Assembly: GCF_050313795.1 (NCBI RefSeq)
Contig: NZ_JBNPMC010000033.1
Location: 1-38,753 of the forward strand
DNA: 38,753 nucleotides
Direction of reading: 5' to 3'
Origin: CAMBRQ01 sp945870325
Lineage (GTDB): Bacteria; Bacillota; Clostridia; Lachnospirales; Lachnospiraceae
Shown here: positions 26,712 to 35,201 of the stretch, in pieces
Layout of the letters: each line of letters starts with the position of its first letter
Numbering within the stretch: the stretch's first letter is position 1
Notes under the pieces: model-generated
The model's input: the letters and a program-made list of their open reading frames with translations, nothing else
The model's database searches: none
What the model was told of the DNA's origin: nothing
Position numbers and translations under genes: made by a program

Positions 26712-28055
26712 ATGGATAAACAATCTTTATTAAAAGGGAATATAAAAAAGCAGTTGATAGGTCTGGCAATTCCTCTGCTTATGGGAAATGTTCTTCAGCA
26801 ATTCTATCATACGGTAGATGCCATGATTATTGGGCGGTTTCTGGGAGTAGATGCATTTGCCGCAGCAGGGATTGCGGGGACGATCATGAATCTGTTTATT
26901 TTTGTATTAGACGGCTTCTGCATGGGAATCTCGGTGATTTTTGGGATGTTGTATGGAGAAGGGGATCAGAGAAAATTCCGTCAGCAGGTATTCGTGTCTC
27001 TTAGTCTGGGGAGTATTCTGACGGCAGGGGTATGCCTGGTGTGCTTTACGGTGCTGAAACCATTTATTAGGTTGATCCAGACACCGAAGCATCTGGAGGG
27101 GGCGATGGTCTCCTATCTATCGATTATTATCGTGGGGATGATATTTACCTATCTGTATAATCTCTTTGCAGGAATACTGCGTTCCATAGGAGATACGAAA
27201 GCGGCTCTTGGAGTATTATTCCTTGCAGTGCTTCTGAATGGCTTATTGGATTATTGTTTCGTTGTAATCTTCCGGATGGGGATACAGGGGGCGGCATATG
27301 CGACGGTGCTGGCACAGTCTGTTGCAGCAGCCTGCTGTTATGGATATCTGAGGAAATATTATCGGGAATGGATGTGTTCCAGACAGGATATAGGAATTCA
27401 CCGAGAATTGGTGAAGAAGACTGTGCGGTTTGGGTGTGCTTCTGCACTTCAGGAGTCGAATCTGTATATCGGGAAGATTCTGGTTCAGGGAGCGGTTAAC
27501 ACATTAGGGACTGCGGGGATTGCAGCATACACTGCGGCGACAAGGCTGGAGGGATTCGCGAATTCCTTCGGGGACAGTGGAGCAGTGGCGGTGTCGATCT
27601 TCATTTCTCAGAATTATGGGGCAAGAGATGAGAAGAGAGTAGCGGATGGCAGAGCGCATGGATTGAAGTTGCTTGCAGGCTTCGGGATTGCTCTGTCTGT
27701 GTTGATGTTCGCGCTGGCACCGTGGGGAATGGATATCTTTCTGTCACAGAAGGATTCCCTTACGATGGAGTATGGGACTGCATATTTAAGAATCGTGGCG
27801 GTATTCTATGTACTGAACTTTATCGGGAATTCGTTCGTGGGATATTTCCGGGGAACCGGACGGGTTCACAATCCGGTGATTGGAACGACGATCAATATCA
27901 GTACGCGGGTGGTACTATCTTACCTTCTGGTCGGAAAACTGGGACTAGCGGCGATTGCGGTGGCTACTGGAATCGGATGGATCGGAGTCGTAAGTTACCT
28001 GGCAATTACATATTGGAGAATACATGCTGCATATCCTCAGGCAGTGGGGCAGTGA
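26712..28055 (+). CDS. MATE-family multidrug/cation antiporter
   Basis: 447 residues with about 12 hydrophobic helices, the typical MATE length and layout. The N-terminus (IKKQLIGLAIPLLMGNVLQQFYHTVDAMIIGRFLG) carries the family's early landmarks; the second half repeats the fold, with a typical LRIVAVFYVLNFIGNSFVGYF segment. It likely exports organic cations or other small molecules using an Na+ or H+ gradient. AGGAGAG precedes the start by about 11 bases. The divergent LysR gene is its likely regulator. The 3' end overlaps the convergent pseudouridine synthase by 50 bases. Confidence 0.9.
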   Translation: MDKQSLLKGNIKKQLIGLAIPLLMGNVLQQFYHTVDAMIIGRFLGVDAFAAAGIAGTIMNLFIFVLDGFCMGISVIFGMLYGEGDQRKFRQQVFVSLSLGSILTAGVCLVCFTVLKPFIRLIQTPKHLEGAMVSYLSIIIVGMIFTYLYNLFAGILRSIGDTKAALGVLFLAVLLNGLLDYCFVVIFRMGIQGAAYATVLAQSVAAACCYGYLRKYYREWMCSRQDIGIHRELVKKTVRFGCASALQESNLYIGKILVQGAVNTLGTAGIAAYTAATRLEGFANSFGDSGAVAVSIFISQNYGARDEKRVADGRAHGLKLLAGFGIALSVLMFALAPWGMDIFLSQKDSLTMEYGTAYLRIVAVFYVLNFIGNSFVGYFRGTGRVHNPVIGTTINISTRVVLSYLLVGKLGLAAIAVATGIGWIGVVSYLAITYWRIHAAYPQAVGQ

Positions 28056-28899
28056 ATTCCATTGCTTTCCCGGTGATTGGATGTGTAAATGCAAGTTTAT
28101 GGGAATGCAGCGCCTGCCGTGTCATATATTCCATGTCCGGGTTATAAAGATAGTCTCCAATTAATGGATAACCAAGATGCTTCATATGAATCCGAATCTG
28201 ATGGGTGCGTCCTGTCTCAAGGCGTAATGAGACAAGGCTGTGCCCGTTTTTTTCGTCCACGATCTGATAGTGAGTAATGGCTGTCTCTCCATGTTCCCAG
28301 TCGACCGTCCGTTCAATGATCGTTCCGGGCTTGCGTGCCAGAGGTGCATCGATGGTGCCGGATTCAGGGGTGACATGTCCGCGTACGATTGCAAGATACT
28401 CCCGGTGGATTGCCCGGCGGCGTACCATGTCAGACAGGATATTGCCGCTTATCAGATGCTTGGCAACCACGGTAAGGCCGGAAGTGTCCCGGTCCAGGCG
28501 GTTGCAGCAGCGGAAGATGAATGGTTTGCCCTGCTCCTGATAATACCATGCCAGAGCATTTGCCATGGAGTTGGTATAATTATTCAGGGAAGGATGGATA
28601 GGCATTCCAGCGGCTTTATTGATTACGATAATGTCTTCATCCTCGTACACGATAGTTAACGGCAACTGTACAGGCGGAATTTTTTCAGAGCATTTTGTCT
28701 CGCAGATATGGATGGACAGATGATCGCCGGTTTTCAACTGTTGGCGCATATAATAGTGCTCTCCATTTACCAAGACGCTTCTGGGCATTCGCTTGATCTC
28801 TGCCAGATTCTGACCGGAATAGCCACGGCGTCTTAAGTATTGTTCTATTCTTAAGCCATCGCTGGCATCATCTATGATATAATCAATGGTACGATTCAT
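28006..28899 (-). CDS. RluA-family pseudouridine synthase
   Basis: 297 residues. An N-terminal S4-like RNA-binding segment (about 12-75: GLRIEQYLRRRGYSGQNL, then VLVNGEHY) is followed by the synthase domain. IVINKAAGMPIHPS lies near 93 and the catalytic-Asp motif CNRLDRDTSGLTVVAK near 132. HREYLAIVRGHV, TGRTHQIRIHMKHLGYPLIGD and the C-terminal HSHKLAFTHPITG block complete the family signature. It converts specific uridines to pseudouridine in 23S rRNA or tRNA; the target is not deducible. The GGAGAA ribosome site is 5-6 bases upstream of the ATG. Confidence 0.93.
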   Translation of the reverse strand: MNRTIDYIIDDASDGLRIEQYLRRRGYSGQNLAEIKRMPRSVLVNGEHYYMRQQLKTGDHLSIHICETKCSEKIPPVQLPLTIVYEDEDIIVINKAAGMPIHPSLNNYTNSMANALAWYYQEQGKPFIFRCCNRLDRDTSGLTVVAKHLISGNILSDMVRRRAIHREYLAIVRGHVTPESGTIDAPLARKPGTIIERTVDWEHGETAITHYQIVDEKNGHSLVSLRLETGRTHQIRIHMKHLGYPLIGDYLYNPDMEYMTRQALHSHKLAFTHPITGKAMEFTAPLPEDMQHVFSNM

Positions 28900-29095
28900 T
28901 GCAATTCTCCTTCAGATTAGGTAAGATAGTAATAGTAGGCTTACGCTTATCATAGAATGAATTCCGCAGAAGCGCAAGATATTATGTGATTTCTATTCAG
29001 AAAGAACTTGCTATATGGCTGCCTGTGTATAAGGGCGATTTGATGTGAATATGATTCACTGTACTAGATGGTAAGAAGAAAGAAGGAGAGGAAAG

Positions 29096-30121
29096 ATGGC
29101 ACGATTAAGTACTCTGTGCTACATAGAGAGAGATGGGAAATACCAGATGCTTCACAGGACTGTGAAGAAGAATGACGTCAATAAGGATAAATGGATCGGT
29201 GTAGGCGGTCATTTTGAGGCGGATGAAAGTCCGGAAGAGTGTCTGCTTCGTGAGGTACGAGAGGAGACAGGCTATATACTGACATCTTATAGATACCGGG
29301 GAATCGTAACTTTTGTATCAGGAAATGGTGTGACAGAATATATGTCTTTGTTCACTGCCGATGCTTTTGAAGGCGAGCCGATTCCCTGTGATGAAGGGGA
29401 ACTGGAATGGGTAGATATTGAGGAGGTATGGAATCTGAATATCTGGGAAGGAGACAAGATTTTCTTCCGGTTGATGGATGAAAGAGAAGATTTCTTCTCA
29501 TTAAAATTAGTCTATGACGGGCATGACAAACTGGTATCTGCAGCCTTAGATGGCGAGCCGATGGAACTGTTTGATATTCTGAATATGGATGGCAGTAAGA
29601 CTGGAATCGTGCGGGAAAGGGGTGTTGCCCACCGGGAAGGAAGCCTTCATGCAACGGTGCATATGTGGGTGGTAAGAAAGAATCAGAGGAGTGGTTATGA
29701 TGTGCTCCTTCAGAAACGGAGTGCATGTAAAGATTCCAACCCCGGATGCTATGATATCTCTTCGGCAGGACATGTGGTGGCAGGAGCCGGGTGTCTGGAA
29801 TCGGCAGTCCGGGAGATGGAGGAAGAACTGGGAATCCATGCGGCGAAAGAAGATCTGCAATATATTGGCATTCATCATGGTGCGTTTGAAGATGTATTTT
29901 ATGGGAAAGTATTCCGGGACAATGAACTGAGTTCGGTATATGTGTATACGAAGCCTGTTGAGATAGAGGAATTGACATTGCAGGAATCGGAAGTGGAAGA
30001 AGTTATTTGGATGGATTATGAAGAATGCAGGCAGAAAGTACAGGATGGTACATTGCCCAATTGCATCTATGAAGATGAATTCCGAATGGTGGGAGAATAT
30101 CTGAAAGAACATCCAATGTAA
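29096..30121 (+). CDS. Double-Nudix hydrolase fusion
   Basis: 341 residues with two Nudix domains. Domain 1 (about 1-140) is MutT/8-oxo-dGTPase-like with a complete box: GHFEADESPEECLLREVREETG near residues 41-63. Domain 2 (about 175-335) is IPP-isomerase-like: LLQKRSACKDSNPGCYDISS, then GHVVAGAGCLESAVREMEEELG, where the first box Glu is replaced by Ala while the REMEEELG half is kept. Ribosome site GAAGGAGAGG precedes the ATG. Nudix enzymes cleave nucleoside diphosphates linked to another moiety; substrates here are unknown. Likely monocistronic or read with the next gene (72-base gap). Confidence 0.88.
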   Translation: MARLSTLCYIERDGKYQMLHRTVKKNDVNKDKWIGVGGHFEADESPEECLLREVREETGYILTSYRYRGIVTFVSGNGVTEYMSLFTADAFEGEPIPCDEGELEWVDIEEVWNLNIWEGDKIFFRLMDEREDFFSLKLVYDGHDKLVSAALDGEPMELFDILNMDGSKTGIVRERGVAHREGSLHATVHMWVVRKNQRSGYDVLLQKRSACKDSNPGCYDISSAGHVVAGAGCLESAVREMEEELGIHAAKEDLQYIGIHHGAFEDVFYGKVFRDNELSSVYVYTKPVEIEELTLQESEVEEVIWMDYEECRQKVQDGTLPNCIYEDEFRMVGEYLKEHPM

Positions 30122-30193
30122 TATGGAAGACAGCAAGTTTGCGGGAATTATACATTATGTAAATGTGGCATTATAAGAGGAAGGAGCAAAAGG

Positions 30194-31087
30194 ATGCAGG
30201 AAATTACATTAACAAATGAAAATCTGGAAATTCGGGTAAACTATCATGGAGCGGAATTGCGTTCTATCAAAAGAAAGGATAGTGACGTGGAATACTTATG
30301 GAACGCAGATCCAAAGTTCTGGGGACGTTCCTCTCCGGTACTTTTCCCGTTCGTAGGAAGTGTAAAAGATAAAGTATACCGTCATGAAGGAAAGGAATAT
30401 CCGATGAATCAACATGGATTCGCAAGGGATAAGGATTTTACGCTGATTAGTCAGAGCGAGGACACGGTGTGGTTTGGATTGAGTTCTGATGAAGAAACAT
30501 ATAAGGCTTATCCATTTCGTTTTCGTTTGGAGATCGGCTATACCCTTGTGGAAGATGGCGTGTCTGTCATGTGGAGAGTAAAAAACACGGATGATAAGGA
30601 GATGTATTTTTCGATTGGAGCACATCCGGCGTTCTTCTGTCCGCTTAAAGAAGGAGAAAAACAGTCCGACTGCTATTTGCGTTTCCAGGATGGTGAGGGG
30701 AATGTGTTAGAGAAGTTCTGCAACACGGTATTCGGACAAGGCGGTCTGGTAACGACCCAGAAGAAAGAGTATGTGCTTACAGAGGGGATTCTGCCAATCG
30801 CAGAAGATCTGTTTGACGGAGACGCGCTCGTGATTGAGAATCATCAGGTACAGAGAGTTGCGCTTCTGGATGGAGATAAGAAGGAATATCTGGCAGTGGA
30901 ATTCGATGCACCGTTAGTAGGAATCTGGTCGCCACCGAAGAAACATGTGCCGTTCGTGTGTATCGAACCTTGGTATGGACGATGTGACAGTGAGGCATTC
31001 GATGGAGAACTGAAAGACCGGGAATGGGGGAATATACTTAAGCCAGGAGCGGAATTCGAGGCGGTATATAGAATTAAGGTAAAATAA
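30194..31087 (+). CDS. Aldose 1-epimerase family protein (LacX-like)
   Basis: 297 residues. The galactose-mutarotase-like fold is recognised from VNYHGAELRSIKRK, GRSSPVLFPFVGSVKD, YPMNQHGFARDKDF and FSIGAHPAFFCP. The last two carry the expected catalytic or substrate-binding histidines, and VCIEPWYGRCDS carries the catalytic-type glutamate. Members interconvert alpha and beta anomers of sugars; this LacX-like group is of uncertain substrate. GGAAGGAG lies just upstream. It is followed by a strong hairpin at 31103-31163. Confidence 0.9.
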   Translation: MQEITLTNENLEIRVNYHGAELRSIKRKDSDVEYLWNADPKFWGRSSPVLFPFVGSVKDKVYRHEGKEYPMNQHGFARDKDFTLISQSEDTVWFGLSSDEETYKAYPFRFRLEIGYTLVEDGVSVMWRVKNTDDKEMYFSIGAHPAFFCPLKEGEKQSDCYLRFQDGEGNVLEKFCNTVFGQGGLVTTQKKEYVLTEGILPIAEDLFDGDALVIENHQVQRVALLDGDKKEYLAVEFDAPLVGIWSPPKKHVPFVCIEPWYGRCDSEAFDGELKDREWGNILKPGAEFEAVYRIKVK

Positions 31088-31102
31088 AAATTTTGAACAA
31101 TG

Positions 31103-31163
31103 CAAGTTCTCCAATTGCCACAGATGAATCTAAATAATGTATAAGTGGTAATTGGAGAACTTG
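31103..31163. terminator. Long 19-bp stem, bidirectional terminator
   Basis: CAAGTTCTCCAATTGCCAC (31103-31121) pairs with GTGGTAATTGGAGAACTTG (31145-31163) with a single G-T wobble and a 23-base loop. T-rich sequence follows on both strands, so it probably ends both the epimerase transcript and the convergent anti-sigma transcript. Confidence 0.75.
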
Positions 31164-31175
31164 TTTGATTATGTT

Positions 31176-32084
31176 TTATTGATACATTCTATCATCAAAG
31201 ATGAATATATGCGCTTCTTCCGAATCTTCTTGTGAACAGTTGGGGGTAGTAGAGTAATCGATATCGGTATCAATTGCTGGCTTGCATTCATTACGCACCT
31301 TTTCTTCAATCGTATTCGGGGCGGGATCTAGTTCTTGTCCGCTCTTCCAGATAAGCAGCCTCTTGTCGCATTTTCCTTCGAAATAGATGGAAGAACTTTC
31401 ATGGATGATCAGTTTGCTGTCATCGTCAATTGTTACCGCTTCTTTTAGTGGCAGAACGAAGGAACTCTTGGACATCGGAACAGCAGAGTCGAATAATTCT
31501 GACCAATATGCTCGCCGTAACGACAGGATTGCCAAACCATTATTATAGGATGAGGAGGGCGATATATTTTCGGAAGGTGGTTCGAATCCCCAGGATGCGA
31601 TAGCAAAGGGCTGCTTGCTTTCTAATGTAACATAGATATTTCCATTCTCTAACTGATAGAGTTCTGTAATTTTAATTTTTTCTGTATCAATTCGCCAATC
31701 AAATGCTGGAATTTTTCTAAGGGATTCATTAATGCCAGGGTCATCATTTGCGATTGACAGTGTGAGTATGATCAAGATTATAATGCCACACGTAATGAGT
31801 GTAATCAGTTGCCGACGATTTAGTTTTCGGTAAATTTTTTTTATGAATTCAATATCTTCGTTAAAAGAACTGTCTGTTTCTTGAGTCTTAGAGCCGGTAA
31901 TGCCATTGCTATCGTCTAAAAGTGTTACTGGTGGTAATTTTTCATGTATAGAATCATAATATTGCTGGCAGTTTTCGCATTCGATTAGATGTTCTTCAAT
32001 CTCATGCTTGCTTCTTTCGCTGCATATATGATCTTCATACAGTGGCAGTAAGTCCCTGATAATATCACAAGGTATTTTTCCCAT
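31176..32084 (-). CDS. Membrane anti-sigma factor with zinc-finger N-terminus
   Basis: 302 residues. The N-terminus carries a zf-HC2 type motif (HEIEEHLIECENCQQYYD, residues about 27-44), which binds ECF sigma factors. One membrane helix lies near residues 93-112 (LITLITCGIIILIILTLSIA). About 190 extracytoplasmic residues follow, with no domain I can name. It is the second gene of the operon, 34 bases after the sigma gene, with a GAGGAGG ribosome site. It presumably holds the sigma factor inactive until a surface signal releases it. Confidence 0.85.
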   Translation of the reverse strand: MGKIPCDIIRDLLPLYEDHICSERSKHEIEEHLIECENCQQYYDSIHEKLPPVTLLDDSNGITGSKTQETDSSFNEDIEFIKKIYRKLNRRQLITLITCGIIILIILTLSIANDDPGINESLRKIPAFDWRIDTEKIKITELYQLENGNIYVTLESKQPFAIASWGFEPPSENISPSSSYNNGLAILSLRRAYWSELFDSAVPMSKSSFVLPLKEAVTIDDDSKLIIHESSSIYFEGKCDKRLLIWKSGQELDPAPNTIEEKVRNECKPAIDTDIDYSTTPNCSQEDSEEAHIFIFDDRMYQ

Positions 32085-32118
32085 ATCTATAACCTCCTCG
32101 TAAATGTAATGGTATGTG

Positions 32119-32610
32119 TCAGTGTTCTGGTGCCTCCAGAATATGTTCCCGGATTTTTATTTTTGCCCGGTGATAAGTGACTCTTGCCCAGGTCTCTTGT
32201 TTGCTAAATATCTCTCCGATCTCTTTAAAATTTAAATCCCCAAGCACCCGTAGGACGAATACCTCCTTATAAGGCTCATCCAGGCAATGAAGCACCTTAT
32301 AGATGGATAATGCTTCATCTTTCCGGATGATTAGGTCTTCCATATCTGAATGATCTGGAATCTGTTCTAAAGTATCGCGAGGAACAGGTTTTTTCTTACG
32401 GGTATAAGAGATATAGAGATTCTTGGCAATCTGGCACAGCCAGGATTTGACGGAACAATTTCCGCGGAAATGCTTGATTTCTTTTAGCGCTTTGAAGAAA
32501 GTTTCCTGCGTAATCTCTTCCGCAATATGCGGGTCTTTGCTCATTGCAAGAACGAATAGATACACGTCCTTAAAGAAACGATTGTACAATTCTTCAAAAT
32601 CATTTTTCAT
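32119..32610 (-). CDS. ECF-type RNA polymerase sigma factor
   Basis: 163 residues with the two ECF regions. Sigma2 is at about 8-75 (DVYLFVLAMSKDPHIAEEIT, then TFFKALKEIKHFRG, SWLCQIAKNLYISYTRKK). Sigma4 is at about 108-158 (PYKEVFVLRVLGDLNFKEIG, with an HTH ending RAKIKIREH). GGGAGGTG sits 6 bases before the ATG. It is co-transcribed with the anti-sigma gene that follows. An ECF-like promoter at 32638-32663 suggests autoregulation. Confidence 0.93.
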   Translation of the reverse strand: MKNDFEELYNRFFKDVYLFVLAMSKDPHIAEEITQETFFKALKEIKHFRGNCSVKSWLCQIAKNLYISYTRKKKPVPRDTLEQIPDHSDMEDLIIRKDEALSIYKVLHCLDEPYKEVFVLRVLGDLNFKEIGEIFSKQETWARVTYHRAKIKIREHILEAPEH

Positions 32611-32637
32611 TCCGTCACCTCCCTTGCTTGTCCATTA

Positions 32638-32663
32638 GACGCATGACATAAGAATTCGTTACA
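32638..32663 (-). promoter_or_regulatory. Candidate ECF-sigma autoregulatory promoter
   Basis: On the minus strand, TGTAAC (32658-32663) and CGTC (32638-32641, continuing as CGTCTAA) are separated by exactly 16 bases, matching the AAC / CGT pattern of many ECF promoters. It lies about 28 bases upstream of the sigma factor start codon. Confidence 0.55.
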
Positions 32664-32694
32664 ACAAATATGATTAATTTTAGCAAAGGAATCC

Positions 32695-32783
32695 AAAAAG
32701 GGACAGGGCAAATTGAAAAAGGGACACGGCAAATCGAATTGGGGACGGGGCATTGAATTTGCAATTTCCCCCGTCCCCAATTC
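32695..32783. repeat. Tandem GGGAC-type repeats plus 15-bp inverted repeat
   Basis: Two 21-base units (32695-32715 and 32716-32736; 19 of 21 identical, core AAAAAGGGACA) are followed by a third diverged unit at the same spacing (32737-32757, AATTGGGGACGGGGC). Its first 14 bases, with the G before it, are repeated inverted at 32769-32783: GAATTGGGGACGGGG versus CCCCGTCCCCAATTC, with an 18-base loop. It is intergenic, between the sigma factor promoter and thioredoxin, and resembles the GGGGACGG-type REP-like debris seen between genes in Firmicutes (from memory). Confidence 0.75.
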
Positions 32784-32879
32784 TAAAAAAATGATAAAGT
32801 TACAGACATTTTGAAAAAATCGGTTATAATGTCTATATAGGCTATGAGCCATGCGAATATGAAAGAGAGGAATAATATT

Positions 32880-33191
32880 ATGGCAGTAATACATGTGACG
32901 AAAGATAATTTTAAAGAAGAGGTATTAGAGTCTAAGGTTCCGGTATTGGTTGACTTTTGGGCAACCTGGTGTGGACCTTGTCAGATGGTAGGACCGATTG
33001 TTGAGGAGATTGCAGAGGAAGTAACAGATGTGAAGATCTGCAAAGTAGATGTGGATGAGAATGCAGAACTGGCAAGAGAATACTTTGTAATGTCGATTCC
33101 AATGTTCATACTGTTCAAGGATGGACAGGCTGTGAAGAGAGATGTAGGAGCGAAGTCCAAGGAAGAACTTTTGGCAATGATCGGAAAGTAA
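32880..33191 (+). CDS. trxA: Thioredoxin
   Basis: 103 residues from the ATG at 32880 (AGAGAGGAA upstream; the in-frame ATG at 32844 is too far from a ribosome site and adds residues atypical for the family). The classical fold shows PVLVDFWATWCGPCQMVGPI with the WCGPC redox pair near residues 30-34, DVDENAELA, and the cis-Pro motif MSIPMFILF. It reduces protein disulfides using thioredoxin reductase. A perfect hairpin terminator follows directly. Confidence 0.95.
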   Translation: MAVIHVTKDNFKEEVLESKVPVLVDFWATWCGPCQMVGPIVEEIAEEVTDVKICKVDVDENAELAREYFVMSIPMFILFKDGQAVKRDVGAKSKEELLAMIGK

Positions 33192-33212
33192 AAATAGAAC
33201 AGAGAAGAACTG

Positions 33213-33240
33213 GGGCTGTCATATGACAGCCCTATTTTTA
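33213..33240 (+). terminator. Intrinsic terminator of thioredoxin
   Basis: The 20-base perfect palindrome GGGCTGTCATATGACAGCCC (33213-33232) is followed by TATTTTTA. It ends at the stop codon of the convergent MATE gene. Confidence 0.85.
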
Positions 33241-34566
33241 GTAGTGATATTGCTTCCGCCTGGTGATAAAGAATAATATTGTAATCACAAGTGCCAGTAG
33301 TTCAGCGACAACAATAGACATCCAGATTCCGTCAATCCCAAGAAAATGAGGCAGGATGAGGACGACCGCCAATTGGAATACAAGCGTTCTCAAGAAAGAA
33401 ATCACAGCGGATACGGCTCCATTTCCAAGAGAGGTAAAGAATGACGAACCCCACACATTGATTCCCATGAAAAGGAACGCAAGAGCATACAGGCGGAAAC
33501 CATGACAGGTCATATCGAATAATTCAGCATCGTAACTTGCGAAGATACGTACCAAAGGCACAGTAAGAACTTCTGCCATTAAAGTCAGGATGAGGCTGGA
33601 AACAACCAGAATGCGGATGCTTTTGCCAAACAGGTTCTTCAATTCGTCATGGTTGCCTGCACCATAATGGTAACTGGTAAGCGGCGCGCTTCCGATAGAG
33701 TAACCAAAAAAGATTGCCATAAAGATGAAATTGACATACATAACGATTCCATAGGCGGCAACTCCATTTTCCCCAACCAACTTCATAAACTGATAGTTGT
33801 ATAGAATATTCACAATAGAAGAGGAAAGATTCGTTACCAGTTCTGAAGAACCATTCGTGCAAGTCTTTAACAGTATTTTCCCATAGAAGCGAGTCTTTGT
33901 AAGTTGAAGCAGACTGCTGTTTTTCCTGGAAAAATACAGGAGAGGTATGATGCCTCCGACAACCTGTCCCATAGCAGTAGCAACGGCAGCCCCAGCAATC
34001 CCCCAATGAAAGACTACAATAAAAAGAAAGTCTAATATCATATTGGTTAGCCCGGAGAGGATAGAGAGCCTTAGACTCAGATCGGGCTTTTCGGCAGTAA
34101 CAAAGAAACTCTGAAAAATATTCTGCAGGATGAATGCAGTCTCTCCAATGAAGAGTATCCTTCCATATATGATACAGTACCTAAGCAACTCTCCGGAAGC
34201 ACCCAGCGCAGCTGAGATAGGACGGATGAATATGAAACCGAGTGCTGACAATAGGAGACCAAGAAAGAGTGAGGTGTATACAAGCATGGAAAAATACTGG
34301 TTCGCCCGCTCGCGGTTTCCTGTTCCAAGGGTAATCGCTACAACTGCGCTGCCTCCTGTGCCGATCATAAAGCCTATGGCTCCGCCGCCCATCATAACCG
34401 GCATGATCAGGTTGACGGCAGCAAACGGAGTCTTTCCTACGAAGTTCGATACAAAGAATCCATCTACAATACTATATAAAGATGTACATATCATCATAAG
34501 GATTGATGAAGTTACGAAACGGATCAGCCGTTTATATGTGAAATGGTCAGATAATTGTATTTTCAT
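33238..34566 (-). CDS. MATE-family efflux transporter
   Basis: 442 residues with about 12 hydrophobic helices. Family landmarks include SSILMMICTSLYSIVDGFFV near the N-terminus, PVMMGGGAIGFMIGTGGSAV near residue 60 and a second-half repeat. This is the MepA-like branch common in Firmicutes. The start overlaps the MarR regulator's stop by 4 bases (ATGA), so both are made from one message and regulated by that MarR protein. Substrate unknown, likely cationic drugs or metabolites. Confidence 0.9.
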   Translation of the reverse strand: MKIQLSDHFTYKRLIRFVTSSILMMICTSLYSIVDGFFVSNFVGKTPFAAVNLIMPVMMGGGAIGFMIGTGGSAVVAITLGTGNRERANQYFSMLVYTSLFLGLLLSALGFIFIRPISAALGASGELLRYCIIYGRILFIGETAFILQNIFQSFFVTAEKPDLSLRLSILSGLTNMILDFLFIVVFHWGIAGAAVATAMGQVVGGIIPLLYFSRKNSSLLQLTKTRFYGKILLKTCTNGSSELVTNLSSSIVNILYNYQFMKLVGENGVAAYGIVMYVNFIFMAIFFGYSIGSAPLTSYHYGAGNHDELKNLFGKSIRILVVSSLILTLMAEVLTVPLVRIFASYDAELFDMTCHGFRLYALAFLFMGINVWGSSFFTSLGNGAVSAVISFLRTLVFQLAVVLILPHFLGIDGIWMSIVVAELLALVITILFFITRRKQYHY

Positions 34567-35021
34567 GATTCATTCCTTCCGATTAATAAATGATTGAATT
34601 TATTGCGGTATATTGCGATATATTTTCGTGTTAACCGCAGAAATTCGGAGATTTCTTCTGGTGGCATCTCCTGAAAGATATCATTTTCCAATTGCATGAC
34701 CGGAATGATCCTTTCATCGGCAAAAGCCTGTCCGGCAGCAGTCAGGAAGAGATGCTTGTCATGCCCTTTGCCGGGTTTTGATTCCAGATAACCTTGTTTT
34801 TCCAGGTTCTTGATTGATGAGTTAATCGTCTGCTTACTGATAGAATACATGGCAGCAATATCTTTTTGCAGACAACCGCCGCCATTTTCCATGATGGTAT
34901 ATAGAATCAGGAAAGCACTGTCGGATAAGCCGGCATTCAGTGCTATTATGTGATACATTTCATCAAGTTCCTTATATAATTGATTGAATTCTTTTAATTC
35001 ATTGGTTTGTTCAAATTTCAT
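34563..35021 (-). CDS. MarR-family repressor of the MATE exporter
   Basis: 152 residues from the ATG at 35021, chosen because GAAGGAGA lies just upstream; an upstream in-frame start at 35075 would lie inside the first operator. Winged helix at about 30-100: LSDSAFLILYTIMENGGG, KDIAAMYSISKQTINSSIKN, LEKQGYLESKPGKGHDKH (the wing). Helical dimerisation ends flank it. MarR dimers bind palindromes and release on ligand binding. Two matching palindromes in its own promoter (35055-35109) imply self-repression of the marR-MATE operon. Confidence 0.9.
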   Translation of the reverse strand: MKFEQTNELKEFNQLYKELDEMYHIIALNAGLSDSAFLILYTIMENGGGCLQKDIAAMYSISKQTINSSIKNLEKQGYLESKPGKGHDKHLFLTAAGQAFADERIIPVMQLENDIFQEMPPEEISEFLRLTRKYIAIYRNKFNHLLIGRNES

Positions 35022-35054
35022 GATTAAGTCTCCTTCTTTGAAAATAATACATTG

Positions 35055-35109
35055 GTCTGATTTCGGACTTTGCAATGCCGATTATAGTCCGATTTCGGAT
35101 ATATGTCAA
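35055..35109 (-). promoter_or_regulatory. Consensus promoter with two MarR-type operators
   Basis: On the minus strand a perfect TTGACA (35104-35109) and a perfect TATAAT (35081-35086) are 17 bases apart. The palindromic site GTCCGATTTCGGAT (35087-35100) fills the spacer. A second copy, GTCTGATTTCGGAC (35055-35068), lies just past the expected transcription start, 32 bases away (three helical turns). Core TCYGATTTCGGA. Confidence 0.75.
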
Positions 35110-35201
35110 GAGGAAGATAAAATGATTTAAAATTGCATAGAAAATAAGAGAAAAATATGGTATTATCAATAATAATGGTATCAACCGATGGAGGTGTGAT
35201 T

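Noticed and set aside
29352..30136. Long minus-strand frames antisense to the double-Nudix gene.
   Set aside because: The plus strand has a clear domain-rich gene with a ribosome site; the opposite frames show no family features.
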